Shown: positions 27,762 through 38,000 of the stretch, piece by piece | How the letters are laid out: the number at the start of each line of letters is the position of its first letter | Position numbering within the stretch: the first letter of the stretch is position 1 | Source: Pannonibacter sp. SL95 | GTDB taxonomy: Bacteria; Pseudomonadota; Alphaproteobacteria; Rhizobiales; Stappiaceae | Direction: 5' to 3' | Assembly (NCBI RefSeq): GCF_026672425.1 | Contig: NZ_JAPPRC010000004.1 | Span: 304,501-368,500 of the forward strand | DNA: 64,000 nt | Program-made: the position numbers and the translations under genes | The notes under the pieces: model-generated | What the model saw: only the letters and a program-made list of their open reading frames with translations | Told to the model about the DNA's origin: nothing | The model's database searches: none

Positions 27762-29516
27762 ATGGCCCTGAAGACGGTCGGCGAACAGGGGCGCATCATG
27801 CGCCTTCTGGGTCACCATCTCTGGCAAACCAGCCTGCGATGGCTGCACGGTGGACCTCTGTTCCGCCTGCAACCCTTCGCCGGAACGCCCTCCCGTTTGC
27901 TCATCGCACCGCAAGACCTGCGCACGGCTGACCAGACCAATGCCATGGACATCTACGGCGGCCGCTTCCTGTTCAGCGGACAGGTGGTGGAAGCCAGGGG
28001 CCGCTCGCCCTTTGAGCTGAAGGGCGAGGACGACGGCTGGCAGCGGGAACTGCATTCCTTCGGCTGGCTGCGCGACCTGCGCGCTGCCGAAAGCAAGGTC
28101 GCCCGCCAGAACGCCCGCGCGCTTGTCGATGACTGGATCAAGCATTGCGGCCGCTGGCACGACATCGGCTGGGAGCAGCCAGTCGTCGCGCGCCGTGTCC
28201 TGTCCTGGCTTGCCCAGTCGCCGCTGGTGCTGGAAGAAGGTGACGCGGAGTTCTACCGCCGCTTCCTGCGCTCGCTCGGCCGCCAGGTCCGCTTCCTGCG
28301 CCGGACGATCAACGAAGCGCCAGACGGCGTACCGCGCCTGCAGGCCGCGCTCGCTGTCGCCGCCGCCAGTGTCTCCATGGCCGGCCAGGGCCGCTTTGTT
28401 CGTCAGAGCATGCGCCGCCTCGAATATGAACTGCAGCGGCAGATCCTTCCGGATGGCGGCCATGTCTCCCGCAATCCGCGTGCGATCCTCGATATCCTGA
28501 CCGACCTGCTGCCGATCCGGCAGGCCTTTGTCACACAAGGCCTCGAGACACCGGCCGGCATGATGCAGGCGATTGACCGCATGATGCCCATGGTCCGGTT
28601 CTTCCGCCATGCGGACGGCGCATTCGCCCACTTCAATGGCATGGGGTCGACGCCGACAGATCTCGTGGCCACGATCCTTGCCTATGACGACGCGCGCGGC
28701 GCGCCTCCCGGCAATGCCCCGCATGCGGGATACCAGCGCCTGTCCGGCGGCGAGACCGTTGTTCTGATGGACACCGGCGTGCCACCGCCTGTCCATCTCA
28801 GCGAGGCAGCCCACGCCGGGTGCCTGTCGCTGGAACTGTCGTCCGGCCGGCACCGTATTGTCGTCAATTGCGGCGTATCCAGCCGGGCCAGCGACGGCTG
28901 GCGCCAGGTGGCGCGGTCAACAGCCGCCCATTCCACCGCTGGCATCGAGGACAGTTCGTCCTGCCGGTTCCTCGCTGACAAGCCCTTTGGCCGCTGGCTC
29001 GGCGCCCCGGTCGTTGCCGGCCCGACCAGTGTCCCGGTCGAACGGATCGAGGATGCGATGGGGACGCGGGTGACCGCCTCCCACAACGGCTATGCCGCGC
29101 GGTTCCACGTCCTGCATGAACGCGACATCCGGCTTGCCTCTGATGGCTCCGTGCTGGACGGACTGGATCTCTTCACCAGTTCCGGTGCGCTCAGCGAGCA
29201 GGATCATTTCACCCTGCGGTTCCACCTGCACCCGCTCGTGAAGCCCGAGCTGCTGCGCGGCGGATCCGGCGCAGAGCTGGTGTGCCCGGATGGCGAGACC
29301 TGGGAGTTCGACGCCAGCGGCGGCGAACTGGCACTCGAAGAATCCGTCTATCTGTCTGACGTCTACGGCCATCGGCGCACGCAGCAGCTGGTGATCTATG
29401 GCCGGATCAGCCAGGCCAGCCAGATCGCCTGGCAATTCCGTCGCACCGTCCTCGCCCGCCCGCAACGTCGCTTCCGTACGGACGAGGACGGGCTCTACCC
29501 ACCGCTCGACGACTGA
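27762..29516 (+). CDS. Heparinase II/III family protein
   Basis: This 584-residue protein has the alpha-helical heparinase II/III N-terminal fold (HSFGWLRDLR, DWIKHCGRW, VARRVLSWL) and a beta-sandwich C-terminal half (HAGCLSLELSSGRHRIVVNCG). No signal peptide is apparent, unlike secreted polysaccharide lyases, so a cytoplasmic or peripheral role is possible. Its placement between rsmB and purH is widespread in Rhizobiales, but its substrate is not known. The ATG at 27762 has GCAGGAG upstream. I cannot identify catalytic residues with confidence. Confidence 0.85.
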   Translation: MALKTVGEQGRIMRLLGHHLWQTSLRWLHGGPLFRLQPFAGTPSRLLIAPQDLRTADQTNAMDIYGGRFLFSGQVVEARGRSPFELKGEDDGWQRELHSFGWLRDLRAAESKVARQNARALVDDWIKHCGRWHDIGWEQPVVARRVLSWLAQSPLVLEEGDAEFYRRFLRSLGRQVRFLRRTINEAPDGVPRLQAALAVAAASVSMAGQGRFVRQSMRRLEYELQRQILPDGGHVSRNPRAILDILTDLLPIRQAFVTQGLETPAGMMQAIDRMMPMVRFFRHADGAFAHFNGMGSTPTDLVATILAYDDARGAPPGNAPHAGYQRLSGGETVVLMDTGVPPPVHLSEAAHAGCLSLELSSGRHRIVVNCGVSSRASDGWRQVARSTAAHSTAGIEDSSSCRFLADKPFGRWLGAPVVAGPTSVPVERIEDAMGTRVTASHNGYAARFHVLHERDIRLASDGSVLDGLDLFTSSGALSEQDHFTLRFHLHPLVKPELLRGGSGAELVCPDGETWEFDASGGELALEESVYLSDVYGHRRTQQLVIYGRISQASQIAWQFRRTVLARPQRRFRTDEDGLYPPLDD

Positions 29517-29610
29517 TTTGCCGGCTTGCGGACCTTGCGTCCTTCCGTTGCGCCGTCATTCGTGTTAGGGCCACGGCCACTTCCCAACCTCTGATCTGCG
29601 AGGCAAGGCC

Positions 29611-31227
29611 ATGGCCGTGGTGTCCAAGGGGGTTCCCGTTCCCCCGCTCGTTTCCGTCAAGCGCGCGCTTCTTTCCGTCTCCGACAAGACCGGACTGCTG
29701 CAATTCGCCAAGGACCTTGCCGATCGCGGCGTGGAGCTGATCTCCACCGGCGGCACCCGCAAGACACTGGCCGATGCCGGCCTGCCGGTAAAGGACATTT
29801 CCGAAGTCACCGGCTTCCCGGAAATCATGGATGGCCGCGTGAAGACGCTGCATCCAATGGTGCATGGCGGCCTTCTCGCCATCCGCGATGACGCGGACCA
29901 CACCGCAGCGATGCAGGCACACGGCATCGGCAGCATCGACCTGCTCTGCGTCAATCTCTATCCCTTCGAGGACACGGTCGCCTCCGGCGCCGACTACGCC
30001 ACCGGCGTCGAGAACATCGACATCGGCGGCCCGGCCATGACCCGCGCTGCCGCCAAGAACCACGCCTATGTCACCGTGGTCGTCGATCCGGCTGACTATG
30101 CCGCCGTCATTGCGGCCCTGGACGAAAACAACGGCCAGTCGCCAATCGACCTGCGCAAGCGTCTGGCGCAGAAGGCCTTCGCCCGCACCGCCGCTTATGA
30201 TGCCGCCGTGTCGAACTGGCTCGCTGCCCAGATCGGCAACGAGGCTCCGGACTACCGCGCCATGGGCGGCAAGCTCGCCGAAGTGATGCGCTACGGCGAG
30301 AACCCGCACCAGTCGGCCGGCTTCTACACCAATGGCGAACGCCGCTTCGGTGTGGCAACCGCGCGTCAGCTGCAGGGCAAGACCCTGTCCTACAACAACA
30401 TCAACGACACCGACGCGGCCTTCGAGCTGGTCAGTGAATTTGATCCGGCGCGGACCAAGGCCGTGGCCATCATCAAGCACGCCAACCCCTGCGGCGTTGC
30501 CGAAGGCGCGTCGATCAAGGCCGCTTACGAGCTGGCGCTGCGCTGTGATCCGGTCTCGGCTTTCGGCGGCATTGTCGCGCTGAACGACATTCTGGATGCC
30601 GATGCAGCCGAAGAGATCGTCAAGATCTTCACCGAGGTAATCATCGCCCCGGCAGCGACCGACGAGGCCGTCGAGATCGTGGCAAAGAAGAAGAACTTGC
30701 GTCTGCTGGTCACCGGTGGTCTCGCCGATCCGCGCGCTCCGGGCCTCGCTGTGAAGTCGGTCGCCGGCGGCCTGCTGGTTCAGTCCCGCGACAACGGCGT
30801 GGTCGACGACCTCGACCTGAAAGTCGTGACCAAGCGTGCCCCCAGCGCCCAGGAACTGGCTGACCTGAAGTTTGCCTTCCGCGTTGCCAAGCACGTGAAG
30901 TCCAACGCCATCGTCTACGCCAAGGACGGCGCGACGGTTGGCGTTGGTGCAGGCCAGATGAGCCGGGTCGACAGCGCCCGCATCGCGGCCCGCAAGGCTC
31001 TTGATGCGACTGAGGCCGCCGGTCTTGCTACGCCGCTGACCAAGGGCTGCGTCGTTGCCTCGGATGCCTTCTTCCCGTTTGCCGACGGCCTGCTGTCGGC
31101 TGCGGAAGCCGGCGCCACGGCGGTGATCCAGCCCGGCGGCTCGATGCGCGATGACGATGTCATTGCTGCCGCAGATGAAGCTGGCCTTGCGATGGTTCTG
31201 ACGGGGATGCGGCACTTCCGTCACTGA
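29611..31227 (+). CDS. purH: Bifunctional AICAR transformylase / IMP cyclohydrolase
   Basis: The enzyme catalyses the last two steps of IMP synthesis: formylation of AICAR with 10-formyl-tetrahydrofolate, then ring closure. At 538 residues it is the usual length. The N-terminal cyclohydrolase ([28 protein letters not shown]) and the C-terminal transformylase ([22 protein letters not shown] with the catalytic Lys-His, and FPFADGL) are complete. It is the third gene of the plus-strand block after rsmB and the heparinase-like gene, and ends at a strong terminator. Confidence 0.98.
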   Translation: MAVVSKGVPVPPLVSVKRALLSVSDKTGLLQFAKDLADRGVELISTGGTRKTLADAGLPVKDISEVTGFPEIMDGRVKTLHPMVHGGLLAIRDDADHTAAMQAHGIGSIDLLCVNLYPFEDTVASGADYATGVENIDIGGPAMTRAAAKNHAYVTVVVDPADYAAVIAALDENNGQSPIDLRKRLAQKAFARTAAYDAAVSNWLAAQIGNEAPDYRAMGGKLAEVMRYGENPHQSAGFYTNGERRFGVATARQLQGKTLSYNNINDTDAAFELVSEFDPARTKAVAIIKHANPCGVAEGASIKAAYELALRCDPVSAFGGIVALNDILDADAAEEIVKIFTEVIIAPAATDEAVEIVAKKKNLRLLVTGGLADPRAPGLAVKSVAGGLLVQSRDNGVVDDLDLKVVTKRAPSAQELADLKFAFRVAKHVKSNAIVYAKDGATVGVGAGQMSRVDSARIAARKALDATEAAGLATPLTKGCVVASDAFFPFADGLLSAAEAGATAVIQPGGSMRDDDVIAAADEAGLAMVLTGMRHFRH

Positions 31228-31267
31228 AGTGTCACATTGAACAACTTACAATCTTAAATTGAATCTG

Positions 31268-31313
31268 AAGGCTTCCGTTACGTCGAGTAGCGACACAACC
31301 GGAAGCCTTTTTT
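31268..31313 (+). terminator. Intrinsic terminator of purH
   Basis: AAGGCTTCCG (31268-31277) is the exact complement of CGGAAGCCTT (31300-31309), followed directly by TTTT. It lies 40 bp past the purH stop and separates purH from the chemoreceptor gene. Confidence 0.8.
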
Positions 31314-31399
31314 AATACTGAGCGTGTTTACTTCGATGCACTGCAATAGCGCGCCAGAAGGGCGTCGCGAATTTTGACGGGCTAGTCGGAGAGCACCGG

Positions 31400-33502
31400 A
31401 TGTTCAAGAACGCCAAGGTAACGACCAAGTTGGTCAGCGTCAGCATTTCGGCGCTTGCCGCCGTGCTGGTGTTAGGCATCGGATATATCGGCTGGAAAGC
31501 CTCGGATACGACACACGAGCTGGCCTTCGAGCAGGCAGAAGCTGTCGCACGCGAGCAGGCCGAATATGTCCGCAGAACCATGGAACATGGCCTGACGGTT
31601 GCCCAGAGCCTTTCCAACACGCTGAACGGCCTGAAGCGCAGCGGACCGGTTGATCGGCTTGCGTGGATCAACATCGTCGAAGACGTTGCGGTGAAAAACA
31701 AGGAGCTTTCCGGTGCGTGGGGCATGGTTCTTGACAACCAGCTCGACGGCCGCGACGCCGAGTTCGCCAATGCCGAAAAGCATGACGCCGGCGGCGCGTG
31801 GCGCCCTTACTACTACCGCCTGCCGGACGGCAAGATCGGCTATCGCGCGATTGAAGCCGTCAATGCAAGCAGCCCGGCCGATGCCTGGTTCTTCGATGCC
31901 TACACATCTGGCAAGGACCGCGTGACCGAACCCTACAGCTGGGAAGTGGAAGGCAAGCAGATCACCGGCGTATCCTTCAGCGTGCCGCTTCGTGACGGCA
32001 ACAAGGTGATCGGTGTCGTCGGCACGGATATCATCCTGACCGCCCTCTCCGACACGCTCGCCAACAACAAGCCGCTCGGCACCGGTACCGTATCGCTTTT
32101 GTCGCAGGCCGGCGTGTGGGTCGCCAACGCTGATCCCGATGCTCGCGGCAAGCCGATCACCGAGGCCTCCAACGGTCAGCCAGCGGACGTGGTCGCCAAG
32201 GTCATGAACGCGGTCAAGTCGGCACAGCCCTATTCTTACATGGCCTATTCGGCCCAGGCGGGCGAAGATGTGATGAACATCATCGTGCCGGTGAAGATCG
32301 GTGACACCGGTTCGAGCCTGTCCGTTGTCGTCTCGGTTCCGACTTCGACACTGAACGCGACATCGACATCGATCATCACCACGATTGTCGGCGTTGGCGT
32401 GGCACTTCTGGTCGTCGTTGCTCTCTCCATCCAGCTGGTCGGCAATGCCATCGTCCGCCGTCCTCTGGAACGCGCCGTCAGCACGATCAATGCCCTCATC
32501 GATCGCCGTTACGACGTGCGCATTGCTGACACCGACCGCGGCGACGAAATCGGCCAAATCAGCAAGGCACTGGAGGTGTTCCGCGACAAGGCCCGCCAGG
32601 CCGAAGAGCTGGCTGCCGAGCAGGACGAACAGCAGCGCGCCCGCGTTGCCCGGGCCGAAACCATTCGCGGCGTGTCGCAGGATTTCGACGCCAAGATTTC
32701 GCGTCTGACCGACACGGTCTCCTCGCTGGTGGCCGACCTCAACTCCGCGTCCGTTACGCTGACGCGCGGTGCCGATGACACCAGCTCCAAGAGCACGACC
32801 GTGGCTGCTGCCTCGGAAGAAGCCTCGTCCAACGTGGAAGCTGTCGCTTCCGCCGCCGAAGAACTGCTGGCCTCGGTTGGTGAAATCGGCCGTCAGATGA
32901 GCCAGTCGAGCGAGATTGCCCGGCAGGCCGTCGCGCAGGCGCACCAGACCAACGGCAAGATCGAAGCCCTTGCCGGGGCAGCGAGCCGCATCAACGAGGT
33001 GGTCAGCCTCATCCAGGCGATTGCCGAACAGACCAACCTGCTCGCCCTCAACGCCACCATCGAGGCCGCCCGCGCCGGTGAAGCCGGTCGCGGCTTTGCA
33101 GTCGTGGCCGCTGAAGTGAAGGAACTGGCCAACCAGACGGCCAAGGCAACTGAGGAAATCTCGACCCAGATCCAGTCGGTTCAGGCAGAAACCGACGGTG
33201 CCGTCGAAGCCATCAAGGGCATCTCGGCAACCATCGAACGGATGAACGAGATCTCCGGCGGCATCCAGGTCTCGGTCGACCAGCAGGGTATCGCCACCCG
33301 CGAGATCGCCCGCAACATCCAGGAAGCCTCGAACGGCACCCAGGAAGTGGCGCGTAACATCGTCGCCGTGTCGGCTGCCGCAAATGACACGGGCGAGACA
33401 GCGCGCAAGGTCAGCTCTTCCGCCGCTGTGCTGCAGAAGGAAGCCGAACAGCTGCGCAGCGAAGTTCAGGTCTTCCTGTCGAGCGTCCGCCAGAGCGCCT
33501 GA
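31400..33502 (+). CDS. Methyl-accepting chemotaxis protein with periplasmic Cache domain
   Basis: This 700-residue receptor has a first transmembrane helix at residues 11-32 and a periplasmic double-Cache-type sensor (about 35-315; WYY-like region around WRPYYYRLPDG and FSVPLRDGNKVIGVVGTDI). A second helix (325-350), a HAMP linker and a long cytoplasmic signalling coil follow. The highly conserved hairpin tip EQTNLLALNATIEAARAGE lies near residue 540-558 with the CheA/CheW-binding residues. It senses an unknown ligand, likely an amino or organic acid by analogy with dCache receptors. No che genes are nearby. GGAGAG precedes the ATG. Confidence 0.95.
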   Translation: MFKNAKVTTKLVSVSISALAAVLVLGIGYIGWKASDTTHELAFEQAEAVAREQAEYVRRTMEHGLTVAQSLSNTLNGLKRSGPVDRLAWINIVEDVAVKNKELSGAWGMVLDNQLDGRDAEFANAEKHDAGGAWRPYYYRLPDGKIGYRAIEAVNASSPADAWFFDAYTSGKDRVTEPYSWEVEGKQITGVSFSVPLRDGNKVIGVVGTDIILTALSDTLANNKPLGTGTVSLLSQAGVWVANADPDARGKPITEASNGQPADVVAKVMNAVKSAQPYSYMAYSAQAGEDVMNIIVPVKIGDTGSSLSVVVSVPTSTLNATSTSIITTIVGVGVALLVVVALSIQLVGNAIVRRPLERAVSTINALIDRRYDVRIADTDRGDEIGQISKALEVFRDKARQAEELAAEQDEQQRARVARAETIRGVSQDFDAKISRLTDTVSSLVADLNSASVTLTRGADDTSSKSTTVAAASEEASSNVEAVASAAEELLASVGEIGRQMSQSSEIARQAVAQAHQTNGKIEALAGAASRINEVVSLIQAIAEQTNLLALNATIEAARAGEAGRGFAVVAAEVKELANQTAKATEEISTQIQSVQAETDGAVEAIKGISATIERMNEISGGIQVSVDQQGIATREIARNIQEASNGTQEVARNIVAVSAAANDTGETARKVSSSAAVLQKEAEQLRSEVQVFLSSVRQSA

Positions 33503-33529
33503 TCTGCATCACACAGTCTGTGAAACTCG

Positions 33530-33561
33530 AAAAGCCGGCCCAGCGCCGGCTTTTCTTTTTT
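33530..33561. terminator. Bidirectional terminator between mcp and MFS genes
   Basis: AAAAGCCGGC (33530-33539) pairs with GCCGGCTTTT (33545-33554), followed by CTTTTTTT on the plus strand. The A run on the left gives a T tract for the minus strand as well. It sits between convergent genes and can stop both. Confidence 0.85.
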
Positions 33562-33566
33562 CCGGA

Positions 33567-34922
33567 TCACGGTTGACGCACACCCGACAGGACCAGCGCA
33601 CCGAGCCCGAAGAAGATCAGGATCACCGCCATCCCGGCCGCCTGACTGCCCGTTGCTGCCGTTACAAGAGCTACGGACAGGGGGGCGAAGAAACTCGTGA
33701 CCTTGCCGGACAGGGCGAACAGCCCGAAGAACGCACCCACCCGCTCCGGCGGGCTGAGATGCACCAGCAGGCTGCGCGCCGATGCCTGCAATGGTCCGGC
33801 CATCGCACCGATGACACCACCCAGAACGAGGAACATCAGGTCCGGTGCCGAGGAGAACAGCGCGCCCGGCGTCGCCGGCGCGACGTCGATACCGAACAGG
33901 ATCGTGTCGCGGTCGACCGAAACGATGCCAAGGCCGCACAGCAGTAACCCGCCCAGCGCGCCCAGGATGACCGGCTTGGCACCGATCCGGTCGTCCAGCC
34001 AGCCGCCGATCAGCGCCCCGGCCGTGCCGGTGATGGTGAGCAGGATGCCGAAGGTGCCGATCTGGATTGTCGTCCAGCCCAGAACCCCTGCAGCATAGAT
34101 CCCGCCAAAGGCAAACAGCGCCACAAGCCCGTCGGCAAAGATCATGTTGGCGAGAAGGAACCGCCCTACCCCCGGCACGCGGCGTGCTTCCATCAGGGCC
34201 GCAACGAGACGTGCACGGCCCTGCCGGATCGCTGCGCCATAGGCCATGCGCCGGGGCACGTCAGGCGTGAACAGGAACAGGGGCAGCACGAAGACAACAA
34301 ACCAGAGCGCCGACAGCGGACCTGCCGCCCGGTCACCGGCTCGGGTTGCCGGATCCAGCCCGAACAGCGGCTCGAAACCCAGCAACGTCCGGCCCGTATC
34401 GGGACTGGCCGCCAGAAAACCAAGCGTCAGCACCAGACTGGCAAGCCCGCCCGCATAGCCCATCGCCCAGCCGGTTCCAGACAGGCGCCCCAGCCGGCTG
34501 CGCGGCACCAGATCCCCCATCATCGCGTTGTTGAACAGCGTTGCAAATTCGATGGCCACCGTTCCGATGGCAAAGGCGGTCAGCGCGATCACCACTGACA
34601 GCGGCTCGCCCGGCGCCGTGTACCAGAGCGCAACACAGGCGATGAGATAAGGCACGGCAAAGCCGGCGATCCAGGGCTTGCGTGCACCGGTGGCGTCAGC
34701 GATCGCCCCCAGCAACGGCGCCAGCAGCGCTGTGACCAGCCCGGCCGCTGCCGTGGCATAGCCCCACAGTTCCTGCCCCTCCGCTGGCGTTGCGGCCAGG
34801 CTTGCAGCAAAGAACGGGGCAAAGACGAAGGTCGTCACCAGCGTGAAAAACGGCTGGGCAGCGCAGTCAAACAGCACCCACCCGAACAGGCCGCGCCTTG
34901 TCGTTCGCTGATGATCGTGCAA
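33567..34922 (-). CDS. MFS transporter, UMF1/Atg22-like
   Basis: This 451-residue protein has about 12 membrane helices. It begins GWVLFDCAAQPFFTLVTTFVFAPFF, the GW-x-x-(F/Y)D signature of the UMF1 family (distant relatives of yeast vacuolar amino-acid exporter Atg22). The loop GDLVPRSRLGRLSGTGWAMGYAGG is also typical. The substrate is unknown; amino-acid export is possible. The only ribosome binding site in the region, CAGGAG, lies nine bases before a TTG at 34922, so I take TTG as the start. An in-frame ATG 42 bp further upstream has no such site. Confidence 0.85.
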   Translation of the reverse strand: MHDHQRTTRRGLFGWVLFDCAAQPFFTLVTTFVFAPFFAASLAATPAEGQELWGYATAAAGLVTALLAPLLGAIADATGARKPWIAGFAVPYLIACVALWYTAPGEPLSVVIALTAFAIGTVAIEFATLFNNAMMGDLVPRSRLGRLSGTGWAMGYAGGLASLVLTLGFLAASPDTGRTLLGFEPLFGLDPATRAGDRAAGPLSALWFVVFVLPLFLFTPDVPRRMAYGAAIRQGRARLVAALMEARRVPGVGRFLLANMIFADGLVALFAFGGIYAAGVLGWTTIQIGTFGILLTITGTAGALIGGWLDDRIGAKPVILGALGGLLLCGLGIVSVDRDTILFGIDVAPATPGALFSSAPDLMFLVLGGVIGAMAGPLQASARSLLVHLSPPERVGAFFGLFALSGKVTSFFAPLSVALVTAATGSQAAGMAVILIFFGLGALVLSGVRQP

Positions 34923-35025
34923 GGCGCATTTCTCCTGAGTTGCTGTAGGGCCAGACCGGCCCAAATTGCTCGCAAAACAGAAAGTTGCGCAAGACGGTCA
35001 CGGTCGGACCGGCGGTATTTTCAGC

Positions 35026-35058
35026 GGATTGCCCCGCCCTGAACGGGCGGGGCAATCC
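35026..35058 (-). terminator. Strong hairpin after the glutamate dehydrogenase gene
   Basis: A 14-bp perfect stem (35026-35039 with 35045-35058, GC-rich core GCCCCGCCC/GGGCGGGGC) lies 12 bp past the dehydrogenase stop codon. The U tract is poor on both strands. It may act as a terminator or as an mRNA 3'-end protector. Confidence 0.6.
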
Positions 35059-35069
35059 CGTTGTCTCGA

Positions 35070-38000
35070 TCAGCGGGCGACTTCAGCCAGAAGGCTGGCC
35101 GCGACGGAGAACTTGGACACGCTGATCGCGCCTTCCAGGATCTCGCCAACGGCGCGGGTCGTGCGCGTCACTTCTGCCTCATGCGCGCCCAGCCAGTTGC
35201 TGAAGCCACCGGCTTTCACAGCCGCAGCGGTCAGGTCGCGGTGGGCATTGGCCAGGGTCGCGCGGGCCCGGTCCAGCGCCAGTCCGTCGTAATAGTCGGA
35301 GATGGTGAGATCCCGGGCGAGCGCATCCATCGCGCCGATGCGGAAGTGCTGGGCAACCTCGAAGAAGGTCTTTGCAGCGGTTTCAAGCGGAGCACCGACA
35401 TCGCCGGCGACCAGGACGATATCCGGGATGGTGGCTTCGACCGGCAGGAAGGCGATGCGATGCGCCAGATCCTGCGGCACGCCGCGTTCCGCGAAGCTCG
35501 CCGCCCGTGCCAGCAGAACTTCTGCCTGCGCCGGCGTCACTGCATCGGCCAGACGCTGGCCGAGCGCCGCAATGCCATCCGAGAACCGGTCAACCACCGC
35601 CGCGATACCATCGCGGAACGACACATGCCGCTTGAACCAGAGCACCTGCTCGAGGAACAGGTCCTGCACCTCGGCATAGAGTTCCAGCTGCAGGCCGCCA
35701 TCGATGCGGGCGTCGAGCGCATCGATCGCCTCGTTGAGGCCGGTCAGGCCGAAGGAATTGCGAACCGCGACAAAGCAACGGGAAATGTCTGCCTCGCTGG
35801 CTCCCGTCTGGTCTGCGATGCGGGTCACGAAGGTCGGCCCACCCCGGTTGACCATCGAGTTGGCCAGCATGGTGGCGATGATCTCGCGCCGCAGGCGATG
35901 GCCACGGATCTCGTCAGCAAACTCGCTGTCCATCCGGTCGGGGAAGTAGCGGAACAGCTCCAGCGACAGGTAGTCATCATCCGGAACATCGCTGTCCAGC
36001 AGCGCGTCATAGAGTGTGATCTTGGCATAGGCGAGCAGCACGCCGAGTTCCGCGCGGCTGAGGCCAAGACCGGCCTTTTCCAGTTCGGCAATCGCCAGGT
36101 CGTCAGGCAGGTACTCAACCTGACGGTCGAGATGCCCGGCCTGCTCCAGCTGGCGCATCATGCGCACCTGATAGCCGAAATCCTCGAGCCCGCGCCGTTC
36201 CGTCATGGAGATGGCCAGCGTCTGCAGGTAGTTGTTCCGCAGCACAAGACCGGCCACCTCATCGGTCATTTCGGCCAGGATCACGTTGCGGGCCGGGATG
36301 TCCAGCTTGCCCGCCTGCACCGCCGCGCCGAAGGCGATCTTGATGTTCACCTCCATGTCGGAGGAGTTCACGCCGGCGCTGTTGTCGATGGCGTCGGAGT
36401 TGGAGCGGCCACCCTTGCGGCCGAACTCGATGCGCGCACGCTGGGTCATGCCGAGGTTTGCGCCCTCGCCGATGACCTTGGCGCGGACATCCTTCGCCGT
36501 CACGCGGATTGCGTCGTTGGCGCGGTCGCCGGCATCCGCATCGGTCTCGCTGGAGGCCCGGATGTAGGTGCCGATGCCGCCAAACCACAGGAGGTCAACG
36601 TCGAGCTTCAGGATCGCGGTCATCACCTCCTGCGGCGTTGCCTTGGCCTTGGCGAGACCGAGCAGTGCCTGAATCTCGTCGCTGAGCGGGATCGACTTGA
36701 GCTGGCGCGAGAACACGCCGCCACCTGCGGAGATCAGCTCGCTGTTGTAGTCCGCCCAGGACGAGCGGCCCATGTTGAACAGGCGCTGACGCTCGGCAAA
36801 GCTGACGGCAGCATCCGGATTGGGATCCAGGAAGATGTCGCGGTGATCGAAGGCCGCCACCAGCCGGATCTCCTTCGACAGCAGCATGCCGTTGCCGAAG
36901 ACGTCGCCGGACATGTCACCCACGCCGGCAACGGTGAAGGGCTCGGTCTGGATGTTGCGGTTCATCTCGCGGAAGTGACGCTTCACCGCTTCCCAGGCAC
37001 CGCGCGCGGTGATGGCCATCTTCTTGTGGTCATAACCGGCCGAGCCGCCCGAGGCGAAGGCGTCGCCAAGCCAGAAGTCACGGCTCGTCGAGATGCCGTT
37101 GGCCGTATCGGAGAAGGTTGCCGTGCCCTTGTCGGCGGCGACCACCAGATAGGGATCATCCTCGTCATGCCGCACGACTTCCAGCGGCGGGATGACATGA
37201 TCACCCTTGAGGTTGTCCGTCACATCGAGCAGCGAGCCGACGAAGATCTTGTAAGCTTCGGTGCCTTCGGCAAACACGGCTTCACGATCCCCGCCCACCG
37301 GCAGGCGCTTGGGCACGAAGCCGCCCTTGGAACCGACCGGAACGATCACGGCATTCTTCACCTGCTGTGCCTTCACCAGGCCCAGCACTTCGGTGCGGAA
37401 ATCCTGCGGGCGGTCAGACCAGCGCAGGCCGCCACGCGCCACCTTGCCGAATCGCAGGTGGATGCCTTCGACGCGCGGGCTGTACACCGAGATTTCACGG
37501 AACGGGCGCGGCTGCGGCAGATCCTCGATGGCCCGGGAGTTGATCTTGAAGGCAAAGGTCGGCTTCGGCTTGCCGTCCTGGCCGAGCTGGAAGAAGTTGG
37601 TCCGCAGCGTCGCGTCGATGACATTCTGGAACCGGCGCAGGATGCGGTCATCGTCCAGGCTGACGACGGCATCGAAGGCCGTGGTCAGTTCATCCTCCAG
37701 CTTGGCCGTCTTCAACGTGCGGTCGCTGTCGGACAAGGCCGGATTGAAACGGATGTGGAACAGCTCGACCAACGCCGCAGCAATCGCCGGGTAGTTGTTG
37801 AGTGTCGTCCACATGTAGTCTTCGGAATAGCGGATGCCGACCTGACGCAGATACTTGGACAGGGCGCGCAGCATGGCGATATCCCGCCAGGCAAGGCCCG
37901 CGCTCAGGACAAGCGCGTTGTAGCCGTCGTTTTCCGCCTGCCCCAGCCAGACTGCCATGAACAGCGCCTCAAGCCGGTCCTTCAGGCCCGCCGTCAGGTC